Shown piece by piece: positions 43,044 through 50,772 of a stretch of 64,000 nt of DNA. This DNA comes from Bradyrhizobium sp. AT1. Its GTDB lineage: Bacteria; Pseudomonadota; Alphaproteobacteria; Rhizobiales; Xanthobacteraceae. The DNA lies in contig NZ_JXDL01000001.1 of assembly GCF_001590795.1 (NCBI RefSeq), positions 7,093,296 through 7,157,295 on the forward strand, written 5' to 3'. Numbering within the stretch: position 1 is the first letter of the stretch; each line of letters starts with the position of its first letter. A model generated the notes under the pieces. That model saw only the letters and a list, made by a program, of their open reading frames with translations. It was not told the DNA's origin and ran no database searches. The translations under genes were made by a program, and so were the position numbers.

Positions 43044-43547
43044 ATGCGAGCGTTGCTGATGATTGCCGCTTTGCTATTGACGCCGTCGATCGCACGCGCC
43101 GATCCGCCGAAGCTCGCCGTGTTCGATTTCGAGCTGATCGACACCAGCCTGCCCGGCGAGTTCTACGGCTCGAGGCCCGAAGAAGCGCGACTCCTGCTCA
43201 TCAGCGAGCAGCTGCGCAAGGAATTGACGGAGTCCGGCAGGTTCCAGGTGCTCGACATCGCGCCGGTCAGGGACGCGGCCCGTCACGCCAATTTGCAGGC
43301 CTGCGGCGGCTGCGATCTCAAGCTCGCCGGGCAGCTGGGAGCAGACCTCGAGATCACCGGCATGGTGCAGAAGGTTTCGAACCTGATCATCAACCTCAAC
43401 ATCTATCTGCGCGACGTGAAGACCGGCGCGATGATCATGGCCGCCAGCGCCGACATGCGCGGCAATACCGACGAAGCCTGGACGCGCACGATGAGCTATC
43501 TGATCCGCAACAGGTCGCTGGCGCCGAATTACGGCAAGCGGGAGTAG
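43044..43547 (+). CDS. Exported DUF3280/DUF2380 family protein
   Basis: 167 residues from the ATG at 43044, with GGTGGAATC before it. A signal peptide (MIAALLLTPSIARA) precedes KLAVFDFELIDTSLPGEFYG, LGADLEITGMVQKVSN and LIINLNIYLRDVKTGAMI, the DUF3280 pattern. Two Cys in QACGGCDLK form a CxxC. Homologues accompany quinoprotein genes in methylotrophs. Function unknown; periplasmic. Confidence 0.85.
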   Translation: MRALLMIAALLLTPSIARADPPKLAVFDFELIDTSLPGEFYGSRPEEARLLLISEQLRKELTESGRFQVLDIAPVRDAARHANLQACGGCDLKLAGQLGADLEITGMVQKVSNLIINLNIYLRDVKTGAMIMAASADMRGNTDEAWTRTMSYLIRNRSLAPNYGKRE

Positions 43548-43573
43548 GGGATTTACTCACCGCGATGGCGGTG

Positions 43574-43720
43574 CACCCTCGCCCCTTGTGGGAGAGGGTG
43601 GATTCGCGAAGCGAAGCCGGGTGAGGGGTTCTCTCCGCGAGTCCAACCCTTACCGAATTTGCGGATAGATACCCCTCATCCGGCGCTTCGCGCCACCTTC
43701 GCCCACAAGGGGCGAAGGGA
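43574..43720. repeat. Dispersed palindromic repeat, second copy of the CTCCCC type
   Basis: CACCCTCGCCCCTTGTGGGA faces CGCCCACAAGGGGCGAAGGG, with GGTGAGGGGTTCTCTCC and TACCCCTCATCCGGCGCTTC inside. It is like the element at 34229 and again lies between converging genes. Confidence 0.8.
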
Positions 43721-43737
43721 AGGGCAGCAAGGGCCAC

Positions 43738-44583
43738 TCAGCCCTTCAGCTTCTCCGCATGCCAGTGCAGGTGATCGCCCATGAAGGTCGAGATGAAGTA
43801 GTAGCTGTGGTCGTAGCCTGCCTGCCGCCGCAGCGTCAGCGGGATGCCCGCTTTGGTGCAGGCGGCTTCGAGCAGCTCCGGCTTCAGCTGCTCCTTCAGG
43901 AAATTGTCGGCCTCGCCGACGTCGATCAGGAAGCTTGAAAACTTCGCGCCGTCCTCGATCAGCGCCACCGTGTCGTGGCCGCGCCAGGCGTCCTTGTTCG
44001 GACCGAGATAGCCGGTGAGCGCCTTGATGCCCCAGGGCACCAGCGAGGGCGCCACGATCGGGGCGAACGCGCTCGCGGCGCGATAGCGGTGCGGGTTGCG
44101 CAGCGCCACTGTCAGCGCGCCGTGACCGCCCATGGAATGGCCCATCACCGATTGCCGCTTGGCATCGACGGGAAAATTTCCCGCGACCAGCTTCGGCAGC
44201 TCGTCGGTGACATAGCTCCACATCCGGTAATTGCGTGCGAACGGCTCTTGCGTCGCATCGACATAGAAACCGGCACCTAAGCCGAAATCATAGGCGTTGT
44301 TGGCATCGCCGGGCACGTCGGCCCCGCGCGGCGAGGTGTCGGGCGCGACGAAGATCAGCCCGAGTTCGGCGCAGGCCTTGCGGAATTCGCCCTTCTCGGT
44401 GACGTTGGCATGGGTGCAGGTGAGGCCGGAGAGATACCAGACCACCGGCAGCTTGGCGCCCTCGGCATGCGGGGGCACATAGACCGAGAACACCATGTCG
44501 GTTCCAGTCGCCTGGCTGGCATGGCGATAGACCCCCTGCACACCGCCGTAGGACTTGTTCGTCGAGACAGTCTGAATCGTCAT
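43738..44583 (-). CDS. fghA: S-formylglutathione hydrolase
   Basis: 281 residues, cytoplasmic esterase-D family. Converts S-formylglutathione to formate and glutathione, finishing the route begun by gfa and frmA. The nucleophile Ser is in GHSMGGHGALT; the family's PVVWYLSGLTC and the C-terminal GYDHSYYFISTFMGDHLHWH with catalytic His are present. ATG at 44583 with GGAG six bases upstream. It stands apart from the xoxF-gfa operon by 24 kb but in the same island. Confidence 0.95.
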   Translation of the reverse strand: MTIQTVSTNKSYGGVQGVYRHASQATGTDMVFSVYVPPHAEGAKLPVVWYLSGLTCTHANVTEKGEFRKACAELGLIFVAPDTSPRGADVPGDANNAYDFGLGAGFYVDATQEPFARNYRMWSYVTDELPKLVAGNFPVDAKRQSVMGHSMGGHGALTVALRNPHRYRAASAFAPIVAPSLVPWGIKALTGYLGPNKDAWRGHDTVALIEDGAKFSSFLIDVGEADNFLKEQLKPELLEAACTKAGIPLTLRRQAGYDHSYYFISTFMGDHLHWHAEKLKG

Positions 44584-44651
44584 GCCTTCACTCCGTGGCA
44601 TCTCACCACATCAATATTGCAACGCTTGTGTGACCGAAATTTGTGGCGTCG

Positions 44652-45272
44652 TCAGGCGACACCGCTGTCGATCGCCAGCCGCACCAGCTCGACCGAGGTC
44701 TTCACCCCGAGCTTCTGGCGCATGATGGACGAGGTGTTGGCGACCGTCTTGTAGGACGATTGCACCAGCCAGGCGATTTCGGACAGGCTCTTTCCCGCGC
44801 TGAGCAGCCGCAGGATCTCCATCTCGCGCGCGTTCAGCTTCGACAGCGGACTTTGCGCCAGGGTCGGCCCTGCAAAGGCAATGCTGCGGGCGATCGCGCT
44901 CGGCAAGTAAGTGCCGCCGCCGCCGACGGCGCGGATCGCCTCGACGAGGTCGTCGGGATCGCCGGTCTTGGAGACGTAGCCCTTGGCGCCGCATTCGATC
45001 GCCCGCGCGGCGAAGGCCGGGTCGTCGTTCATGCTGAACATGATGATGCGGGCCTCGGGCGCGCGCTCGAGGATGCGGCGTGCCAGCTCGAAGCCGGAGA
45101 CGGTCGGCAGATTGATGTCGATGATGCAGAGGTCGGGGCGCTCGACGATGAAGACGCATTCGCCGTCTTCGGCGTCGGCGGCCTCCAGGATCTCGATCTC
45201 GCCCTCGTCGGCCAGCACGGCGCGGCAGCCGGAGGCGACAATGGGATGATCGTCGACGATCAGTATGCGCAT
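44652..45272 (-). CDS. NarL/LuxR-type response regulator
   Basis: 206 residues from the ATG at 45272 with AAGGAAA upstream. The receiver has DDHP at 7-10, phosphate acceptor Asp52 in CIIDINLP, and KT at VSKTGDPD. The C-terminal LuxR helix-turn-helix is LNAREMEILRLLSAGKSLSE and the following KTVANTSS. Its partner kinase is encoded divergently. In methylotrophs such pairs (FlhSR, MoxYX, PedS2R2 type) control quinoprotein or formaldehyde genes, so it is the leading candidate regulator of the island. Confidence 0.92.
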   Translation of the reverse strand: MRILIVDDHPIVASGCRAVLADEGEIEILEAADAEDGECVFIVERPDLCIIDINLPTVSGFELARRILERAPEARIIMFSMNDDPAFAARAIECGAKGYVSKTGDPDDLVEAIRAVGGGGTYLPSAIARSIAFAGPTLAQSPLSKLNAREMEILRLLSAGKSLSEIAWLVQSSYKTVANTSSIMRQKLGVKTSVELVRLAIDSGVA

Positions 45273-45415
45273 AGGCGTTTCCTTGTGACAGCGTCGGCCT
45301 GTTTCGCGCCCGGCCGGGATTGCTGTACGCTTTCGATTAGATATCCGCAGCTTCCCCTCTGTCAACGTCATCGGGCAGGCGCGGGCCAAACCTTCGCGAG
45401 GCACGAGCGATACCC

Positions 45416-46774
45416 ATGTGGCAAAATCTATCCTTGCGCGGGCGCATCAACCTGTTGCTGGCGCTGCTGCTGGCCCTGGGGCTCGCCGTCAATATCGGCC
45501 GCCAGGTCGCGGAGGCGGGTCCCCGGGTGCAGGCCGAGGACCAGAGCGTCATCCGGCTCGCGCGCGAATTCATCGAGATGATCGTGGCCGATCTCAACGA
45601 AGCCCCCGATCCGGATGCCAGGCTGAACCAGATCGCGCGCGACCTCAGCCGCCTGCGCCATGTCAGCATCACGTTGCGGGATGCTGGCGGCAATCCGCAG
45701 ACGCCGCCCCGGCTCGACACTGACGCCGATACGCGCGGGCCGCCGGCCTGGTTCGTCAGCCTGGTTCACCCCGAGCAGACCGCGGTGAGCGTGCCGGTCT
45801 CGATCCACGGCAGGCCCGGCTCGCTCCTGATCACCTCGCACCCCGATGACGAGATCGCCGAGATCTGGGACGGCATCGTGACCCAGCTCGAGGTCGGCTC
45901 GGTGATCGCGCTGGCGCTGTTTTTCTTGATGATGAGTGTGGTCGGCCGGGCGCTGGCGCCGCTGCAATCGCTGGCGGAGGCCATGGGGAAGCTCGAAGGC
46001 GGACATTACGAAGCCCGTGTCACGCCGGGCGGCGCGCCCGAGCTCGCCGTGATCTGCACCAAGCTCAATCACCTTGCCGCAACGCTTCACGAGGCGGTCG
46101 AGGACAAGCGGCGCCTCGCCGAGCGGGCGGTGTCGCTCCAGGACATCGAGCGCAAGGAGATCGCGCGCGAGCTCCACGACGAGTTCGGGCCGTACCTGTT
46201 CTCGCTGCGCGCGCATGCCGGCGCGCTGGCGAAGCAGGCGGATGGCCGCGTCCCGAGTGCGGAGGCCGTGCGAAAACATGGCAGCGCCATGCTGGAGCAG
46301 ATCAATGCGCTACAGCAGTTCAATCGCCGCGTGCTGGAGCGCCTTCGCCCGGTCGGCCTCGCCGAGCTCGGCCTGCGCCAGGCGCTGGAATCGCTGTCGC
46401 GGCTGTGGCGGGAATCGCATCCCGATGTCGCGATCAAGACGTCGATCTCCCCCGCGCTGGGCGCGACGGGCGAGACCGCCGATCTCACCATCTATCGCAT
46501 CGTGCAGGAGGCGCTCACCAACGTGTTCCGCCACGCTGGCGCGACCTCGGTCGACGTCGTCATCGAACCGGCGGAGCAGGTGGCGCAGGATGGCCGCACC
46601 TGCGCCCGGGTGCGGGTCAGCGACAACGGCCGCGGCATGGAGCCGGGCCAGAAGCTCGGCTTCGGGCTCGTCGGCATGCGGGAGCGGATTCTGGCGCTGG
46701 GCGGCACGCTCGACGTCGTCTCCGGTGCCGGCGGCCTGACCGTGGAAGCGCTGGTTCCGACCGCGGCCGCCTGA
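45416..46774 (+). CDS. Sensor histidine kinase, NarX/UhpB-type
   Basis: 452 residues. Helix one (INLLLALLLALGLAVNIG) and helix two (GSVIALALFFLMMSVVG, near 161-177) frame a periplasmic domain of ~130 residues. A HAMP-like linker follows. The HisKA_3 site has the phospho-accepting His254 in ARELHDEFGPYLFS. The ATPase has N-box IVQEALTNVFRHA, and SDNGRGM and GFGLVGMRERI. Divergent from its regulator by 143 bases. The periplasmic domain could read substrate or metal there, but which is unknown. Confidence 0.92.
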   Translation: MWQNLSLRGRINLLLALLLALGLAVNIGRQVAEAGPRVQAEDQSVIRLAREFIEMIVADLNEAPDPDARLNQIARDLSRLRHVSITLRDAGGNPQTPPRLDTDADTRGPPAWFVSLVHPEQTAVSVPVSIHGRPGSLLITSHPDDEIAEIWDGIVTQLEVGSVIALALFFLMMSVVGRALAPLQSLAEAMGKLEGGHYEARVTPGGAPELAVICTKLNHLAATLHEAVEDKRRLAERAVSLQDIERKEIARELHDEFGPYLFSLRAHAGALAKQADGRVPSAEAVRKHGSAMLEQINALQQFNRRVLERLRPVGLAELGLRQALESLSRLWRESHPDVAIKTSISPALGATGETADLTIYRIVQEALTNVFRHAGATSVDVVIEPAEQVAQDGRTCARVRVSDNGRGMEPGQKLGFGLVGMRERILALGGTLDVVSGAGGLTVEALVPTAAA

Positions 46775-46788
46775 TCGCGCCCGAGACG

Positions 46789-46817
46789 ATCGGGAAGAAG
46801 TCCCGATTTGGTCGGGA
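46789..46817. promoter_or_regulatory. Triple TCGGGA site, 11-base phased, candidate operator of the TonB receptor gene
   Basis: TCGGGA at 46790, its inverse TCCCGA at 46801 and TCGGGA at 46812 lie exactly 11 bases apart. The first two make the palindrome ATCGGGAAGAAGTCCCGAT. It sits 121 bases before the receptor start and 15 bases after the kinase stop. NarL-type regulators often use such phased half-sites; the link to this regulator is inference. Confidence 0.5.
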
Positions 46818-46937
46818 AAACGGGAGCGGATATTGCCCGACCTTTTGTGGCTGGCGCACCCATGGCGGCCGAATACACTCGTCGCGACCAACAGGCGAAA
46901 ATCAAAACAGCCGGTGGTCACGGATGGGAAGGCGGGG

Positions 46938-49409
46938 ATGGGCAAGGTTGTTTCGTTCAGGCGTCGTTTGTTGATGGCCTCGGTGTCGACCGGTCTCGTG
47001 TCCGGGGTGGTGTTCGCGAGCCCCGCGGTGGCCGCGCCGGACCAGGAGACCAACGTCCAGAATCTGCCGCCGGTCGAAGTGACGGTGCAGCCGCCGGCGG
47101 CGGCGCGACATAGCGCGCCGACGCGGCCGGTCGCGCGCATTGGCGCTGCGTCGTCCGCCGCGCCGAGGACGCGGCTTTACGTGTTCCCGACCTCGCCGGG
47201 CATCGGCAGGGGTCTCGATGTCGACAAGGTTCCGTCGGCGATCAACGCCGTCGATCCCGGCCAGATCAAGCGCACGGGCTCGCTGAACGTCACCGACGCG
47301 CTGCGCGACAACATCGCCGGCGTCAACATCACCGAGGTCACCGGCAATCCGTTCCAGCCGGACGTCGAATTCCGCGGCTTCGTCGCTTCGCCCGTGACGG
47401 GCACGCCGCAAGGCCTTGCCGTGTATCAGAACGGCGTCCGCATCAACGAAGCCTTCTCGGATGCCGTCAACTGGGACCTGATCCCGACCGCCGCGATCAG
47501 GTCGGTGACGCTGGTCACCAACAATCCCGCCTTCGGCCTCAACGCATTGGGCGGGGCGATCAATCTGCAAATGAAGGACGGCTTTACCTATCAGGGCGCC
47601 GAGATCGACGTGATGGGCGGCTCGTTCGGCCGTATCCAGGGCTCGGCGCAATGGGGCAAGCAGGTCGACAAGAACTACGGCGTCTATGCCGCGCTCGAAG
47701 GCCTGCGCGACAACGGCTTCCGCAATTTCTCGCAATCGACCGTGCGGCGCTTCTACGGCGATGTCGGCTACAAGGCGGGCGACAGCGAATTCCACGCCAA
47801 TATGGGCGTCGCCAAGAACGATTTCGGCGCCAGTGCCACCGTGCCGGCCGAGTTGCTCGATAAATATTGGGGTGCGACCTACACCACGCCGCAGACCACG
47901 TCCAACCGCGTCGGCTATCTCAATCTGACCGGCAAGGTCGATGCAACGCCGACCTGGACGCTCGAAGGCGCTGCGCATGTGCGCAGGTACGAGCAGAAGC
48001 TCGTCGACGGCAATCCGACCGACGTGCAGGAATGCGCCGCGCTGGGGCTATTGTGCTTCGGCGACGATGCGACGAGCGCGAATGGCACGAACGGCGCGCA
48101 GCTCGTCAATCCGTATCCGCTCGGAACCATCCTCGGCGAGATCGACCGGAGCACGATACGTTCGACCAGTTTCGGCGTGTCAGGACAGGCCACCAACACC
48201 GATCAATTGCTCGGTCACGACAACCGCTTCGTGATGGGCGCGAGCTATGACGCCAGTGTCACGCGTTACAATGCGACAGCCGAGATCGGCTCCATGGGAG
48301 AAAACTACGTCGTCAGCGGCAGTGGCCTCTTCTTGGGGCCCACCGGCACGGTAGATACCGGATTTACCGGTCCTGTCTCGCTGCGGACCGTCAATCAATA
48401 TAACGGCCTCTACGCGATGGACACGTTCAACGTCACCGATGCCTTCGCCCTCACCGGCGGCGGCCGTTTCAACGTGGCGCGCATCTCGCTGGAGGACCAG
48501 CTCGGGACCGACCTCAACGGCGACCACACCTTCACCCGCTTCAATCCGGTGATCGGGGGCACCTACAAGATTACCCCGGAGCTGACCGCCTATGCCGGCT
48601 ATTCCGAGGCCAACCGCGTGCCGACGCCGCTCGAGCTCGGCTGCTCCGATCCGGCCCGCCCCTGTCTGATCGCGGCGTTCCTGGTCTCCGATCCGCCGCT
48701 CAAGCAGGTGGTGTCCAAGACCGTCGAGGCCGGCTTCCGTGGCACCAAGGAGCTGAACATCGGCACCCTCGGCTGGAAGATCGGCGGCTTCCGCGCCACC
48801 AATTACGACGACATCGTCGCGGTGCCCGTGGTCGGGCGGACCGGCTTCGGCTATTTCTCCAACGTTGGCCGGACCCGCCGGCAGGGTCTCGAGGCGGAAG
48901 TCAACATCAAGTCGCCGACGCTCCAGTTCCAGGCAAGCTACGCCTTCGTCGACGCGCGCTATCTCGATCCTCTCGAGCTCGGCTCGGAAAGCCCGTTTGC
49001 CGATGGCAACGGCAACATCCAAGTTTCTCCCGGCAACCAGCTCCCCGCGATCCCGCGTCACCGCGTCAAGGTCGGCATCGACTATGCCGTGACCGACGTC
49101 TGGAAGGTCGGCGGCAATGCGCTCTACGTCTCCAGCCAATATCTGGTCGGCGACGAGTCGAACCAGTTCGCGAAGCTGCCGTCCTATACGGTGTTCAATC
49201 TCCACACGTCCTACCAGGTGGCGAAGAACATCCAGCTCTATGGCAAAGTCGACAACATTTTCGACAAGCGCTACGCGACCTACGGACAGTTCTTCGACAC
49301 GGGAGCCTTGCCCAACTTCACCAACGGCGGCAACGACTTCACGGACCCGCGCTCGCTCAGCCCGGCCCGGCCGCGCGCGTTCTATGCGGGGATGCGGGTG
49401 ACGTTCTAG
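46938..49409 (+). CDS. TonB-dependent outer-membrane receptor
   Basis: 823 residues from the ATG at 46938, with GGGAAGGCGGGG before it. Signal peptide (RLLMASVSTGLVSGVVFA, ending PAVAA). The plug runs ~70-200 (VPSAINAVDPGQIKRTGSL, NPFQPDVEFRGFVAS, ALGGAINLQMKDG); the barrel ends with the aromatic GMRVTF. An unusually long linker of Pro/Ala precedes the plug. Located beside a two-component system and an ABC system of a quinoprotein island, it is a candidate for lanthanide-chelate uptake, comparable to LutH of Methylorubrum; ligand is not proven by sequence. A TonB/ExbBD set is not present here. Confidence 0.9.
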   Translation: MGKVVSFRRRLLMASVSTGLVSGVVFASPAVAAPDQETNVQNLPPVEVTVQPPAAARHSAPTRPVARIGAASSAAPRTRLYVFPTSPGIGRGLDVDKVPSAINAVDPGQIKRTGSLNVTDALRDNIAGVNITEVTGNPFQPDVEFRGFVASPVTGTPQGLAVYQNGVRINEAFSDAVNWDLIPTAAIRSVTLVTNNPAFGLNALGGAINLQMKDGFTYQGAEIDVMGGSFGRIQGSAQWGKQVDKNYGVYAALEGLRDNGFRNFSQSTVRRFYGDVGYKAGDSEFHANMGVAKNDFGASATVPAELLDKYWGATYTTPQTTSNRVGYLNLTGKVDATPTWTLEGAAHVRRYEQKLVDGNPTDVQECAALGLLCFGDDATSANGTNGAQLVNPYPLGTILGEIDRSTIRSTSFGVSGQATNTDQLLGHDNRFVMGASYDASVTRYNATAEIGSMGENYVVSGSGLFLGPTGTVDTGFTGPVSLRTVNQYNGLYAMDTFNVTDAFALTGGGRFNVARISLEDQLGTDLNGDHTFTRFNPVIGGTYKITPELTAYAGYSEANRVPTPLELGCSDPARPCLIAAFLVSDPPLKQVVSKTVEAGFRGTKELNIGTLGWKIGGFRATNYDDIVAVPVVGRTGFGYFSNVGRTRRQGLEAEVNIKSPTLQFQASYAFVDARYLDPLELGSESPFADGNGNIQVSPGNQLPAIPRHRVKVGIDYAVTDVWKVGGNALYVSSQYLVGDESNQFAKLPSYTVFNLHTSYQVAKNIQLYGKVDNIFDKRYATYGQFFDTGALPNFTNGGNDFTDPRSLSPARPRAFYAGMRVTF

Positions 49410-49523
49410 ACACGGGCGGTCGGTCAGGCGAGCTGCCTGAAAGTATCGGCATCCGAGAGCCAAGGCCGCGCCCATTGCTCTGCGGGAGGGCTCGCTGAGC
49501 TTGCAGAATATTCCGTCTCCGGC

Positions 49524-49886
49524 ATGATGGCTCCGGAGGCCTGCTTTGCCGTGTCGTTGAAGAATCCGGATGCCGTCGCTGCGATCGTTTCAGCGCTTCG
49601 ATACGTCTATGGTGACGAGATCGCGCGACTTATGCTCGTCGAGGGCATGAGCCTCGCCGATCTGATCGACGCGATGTTTTCCGCGCCGCTGCCGCACCGC
49701 GAGGCCGTTCGAGACATCACCGACGCATTGGACGATTTCGTCATTTCACCGGACCTGGGTCTGATGTGGCACCTCAGATACGTCTATGGAGACGAGCCCG
49801 GCTCCCTGCACGTCGTGGACCTGGAGATCGCGACGCCAAACGGCACGCTGGCAAGCAAGGACGTCTGGCTTCGTCTGGCCTCTTAG
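49524..49886 (+). CDS. Hypothetical protein with internal duplication
   Basis: 120 residues. The segment LRYVYGDE occurs twice (SALRYVYGDEIARLMLVEG and WHLRYVYGDEPGSLHVVDL), about 55 residues apart, suggesting a duplicated half. No signal peptide or helix is seen, so it is probably cytoplasmic. A second Met two bases along gives MAPEA. Function unknown. Confidence 0.6.
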   Translation: MMAPEACFAVSLKNPDAVAAIVSALRYVYGDEIARLMLVEGMSLADLIDAMFSAPLPHREAVRDITDALDDFVISPDLGLMWHLRYVYGDEPGSLHVVDLEIATPNGTLASKDVWLRLAS

Positions 49887-49998
49887 AGGAACGGCGCGCC
49901 GCGCGGACTTTACCAATCTGAAACCATGTCAAATGATCCGAAAAGTTTAACGAAACCTCCCGGTCCTCTCCGCGTCAGTTTGTCGGAGGGCCCGTGTG

Positions 49999-50166
49999 AT
50001 GACAGAGCACCAGTTGAGAGAGCAGGAATGCCAGATCGCGCGTTATCGGCGTTTGGAGCGGGAGGTCACCGATCCGCTCGCCGCGTGTCTGCTTCATGGC
50101 ATCGTCGAGGATCTCGAAGCCGAGCTGCGCAAGCAATTGCCGGAGTGGCACCGGCCGCGTGATTAA
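49999..50166 (+). CDS. Small hypothetical protein, 55 residues
   Basis: A short frame from ATG 49999 to TAA 50166, below the usual length limit. The product is highly charged and helical (QLREQECQIARYRRLEREV then LHGIVEDLEAELRKQLPEW). GGAGGGCCCGTGTG lies before the ATG. Two longer overlapping frames here look like shadows. Function unknown; no leader. Confidence 0.55.
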   Translation: MTEHQLREQECQIARYRRLEREVTDPLAACLLHGIVEDLEAELRKQLPEWHRPRD

Positions 50167-50226
50167 CGCTTTCTTAGCGCTCATCGTGCCGATGATCGCG
50201 CGGGAATGTCAGGGGAGACTGCTCCC

Positions 50227-50634
50227 ATGCTGAAAGACGGGACGTACGCGGCGTGGTACAAGACGCCGCTCGATCAGGGGACTGGGATCGTCCACGTCGC
50301 GGACGGACAGATTTGGGGCCGCGACAGCCTGATGACCTATCACGGCTCGTGTCAGGTCGATGGAGACCGCTTCACCGCCACCGTGTCGACGAAGCGTCAT
50401 ACCGACGGACGGCTGACGGTGTTCGGCGTGGAAGACGAGCTCACGCTGGACATCGAGGGAAATTGCCCCGGCAAGATCGCGACCTACACCGCGACGGCAA
50501 AGCAAGTGCCGGGAATGGTTCTCCAGGGAACGCTCATTCTCACCGAACAGCAGCCGCCCGCGCGTGACCGGGCCGAGCCGCGCCCGGCGTTCAACCCCGA
50601 CAAGCTGCCAAAATTGCCGAAGCGCTCGCGTTGA
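50227..50634 (+). CDS. GrlR-family regulatory-like protein
   Basis: 135 residues from the ATG at 50227 (AGGGGAG nine bases before); ATG 50206 is an alternative. The body MLKDGTYAAWYKTPLDQGTG, RDSLMTYHGSCQVDGDRFTA and STKRHTDGRLTVFG matches the GrlR lipocalin-like fold, first known as a negative regulator of type III secretion in enterobacteria but common in rhizobia, where its role is not established. A basic, Pro-rich tail extends beyond the fold. Confidence 0.8.
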   Translation: MLKDGTYAAWYKTPLDQGTGIVHVADGQIWGRDSLMTYHGSCQVDGDRFTATVSTKRHTDGRLTVFGVEDELTLDIEGNCPGKIATYTATAKQVPGMVLQGTLILTEQQPPARDRAEPRPAFNPDKLPKLPKRSR

Positions 50635-50772
50635 ACGCGTAAGCTGACCGCATCCCTATGTCGCGCCCCAGGCCGCGCGATTCTGCATCCGGCTCCCTCA
50701 CAAGCCCGCTTCTCAAACCGCCCTGGACTCGCCATTGTGCGCCCGCAACAATTCGGAAGCGGAGCAGCATCA

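Noticed and set aside
49926..50184. Two opposing frames of 78 and 69 codons
   Set aside because: A 55-codon frame between them has the better ribosome site and codon pattern.
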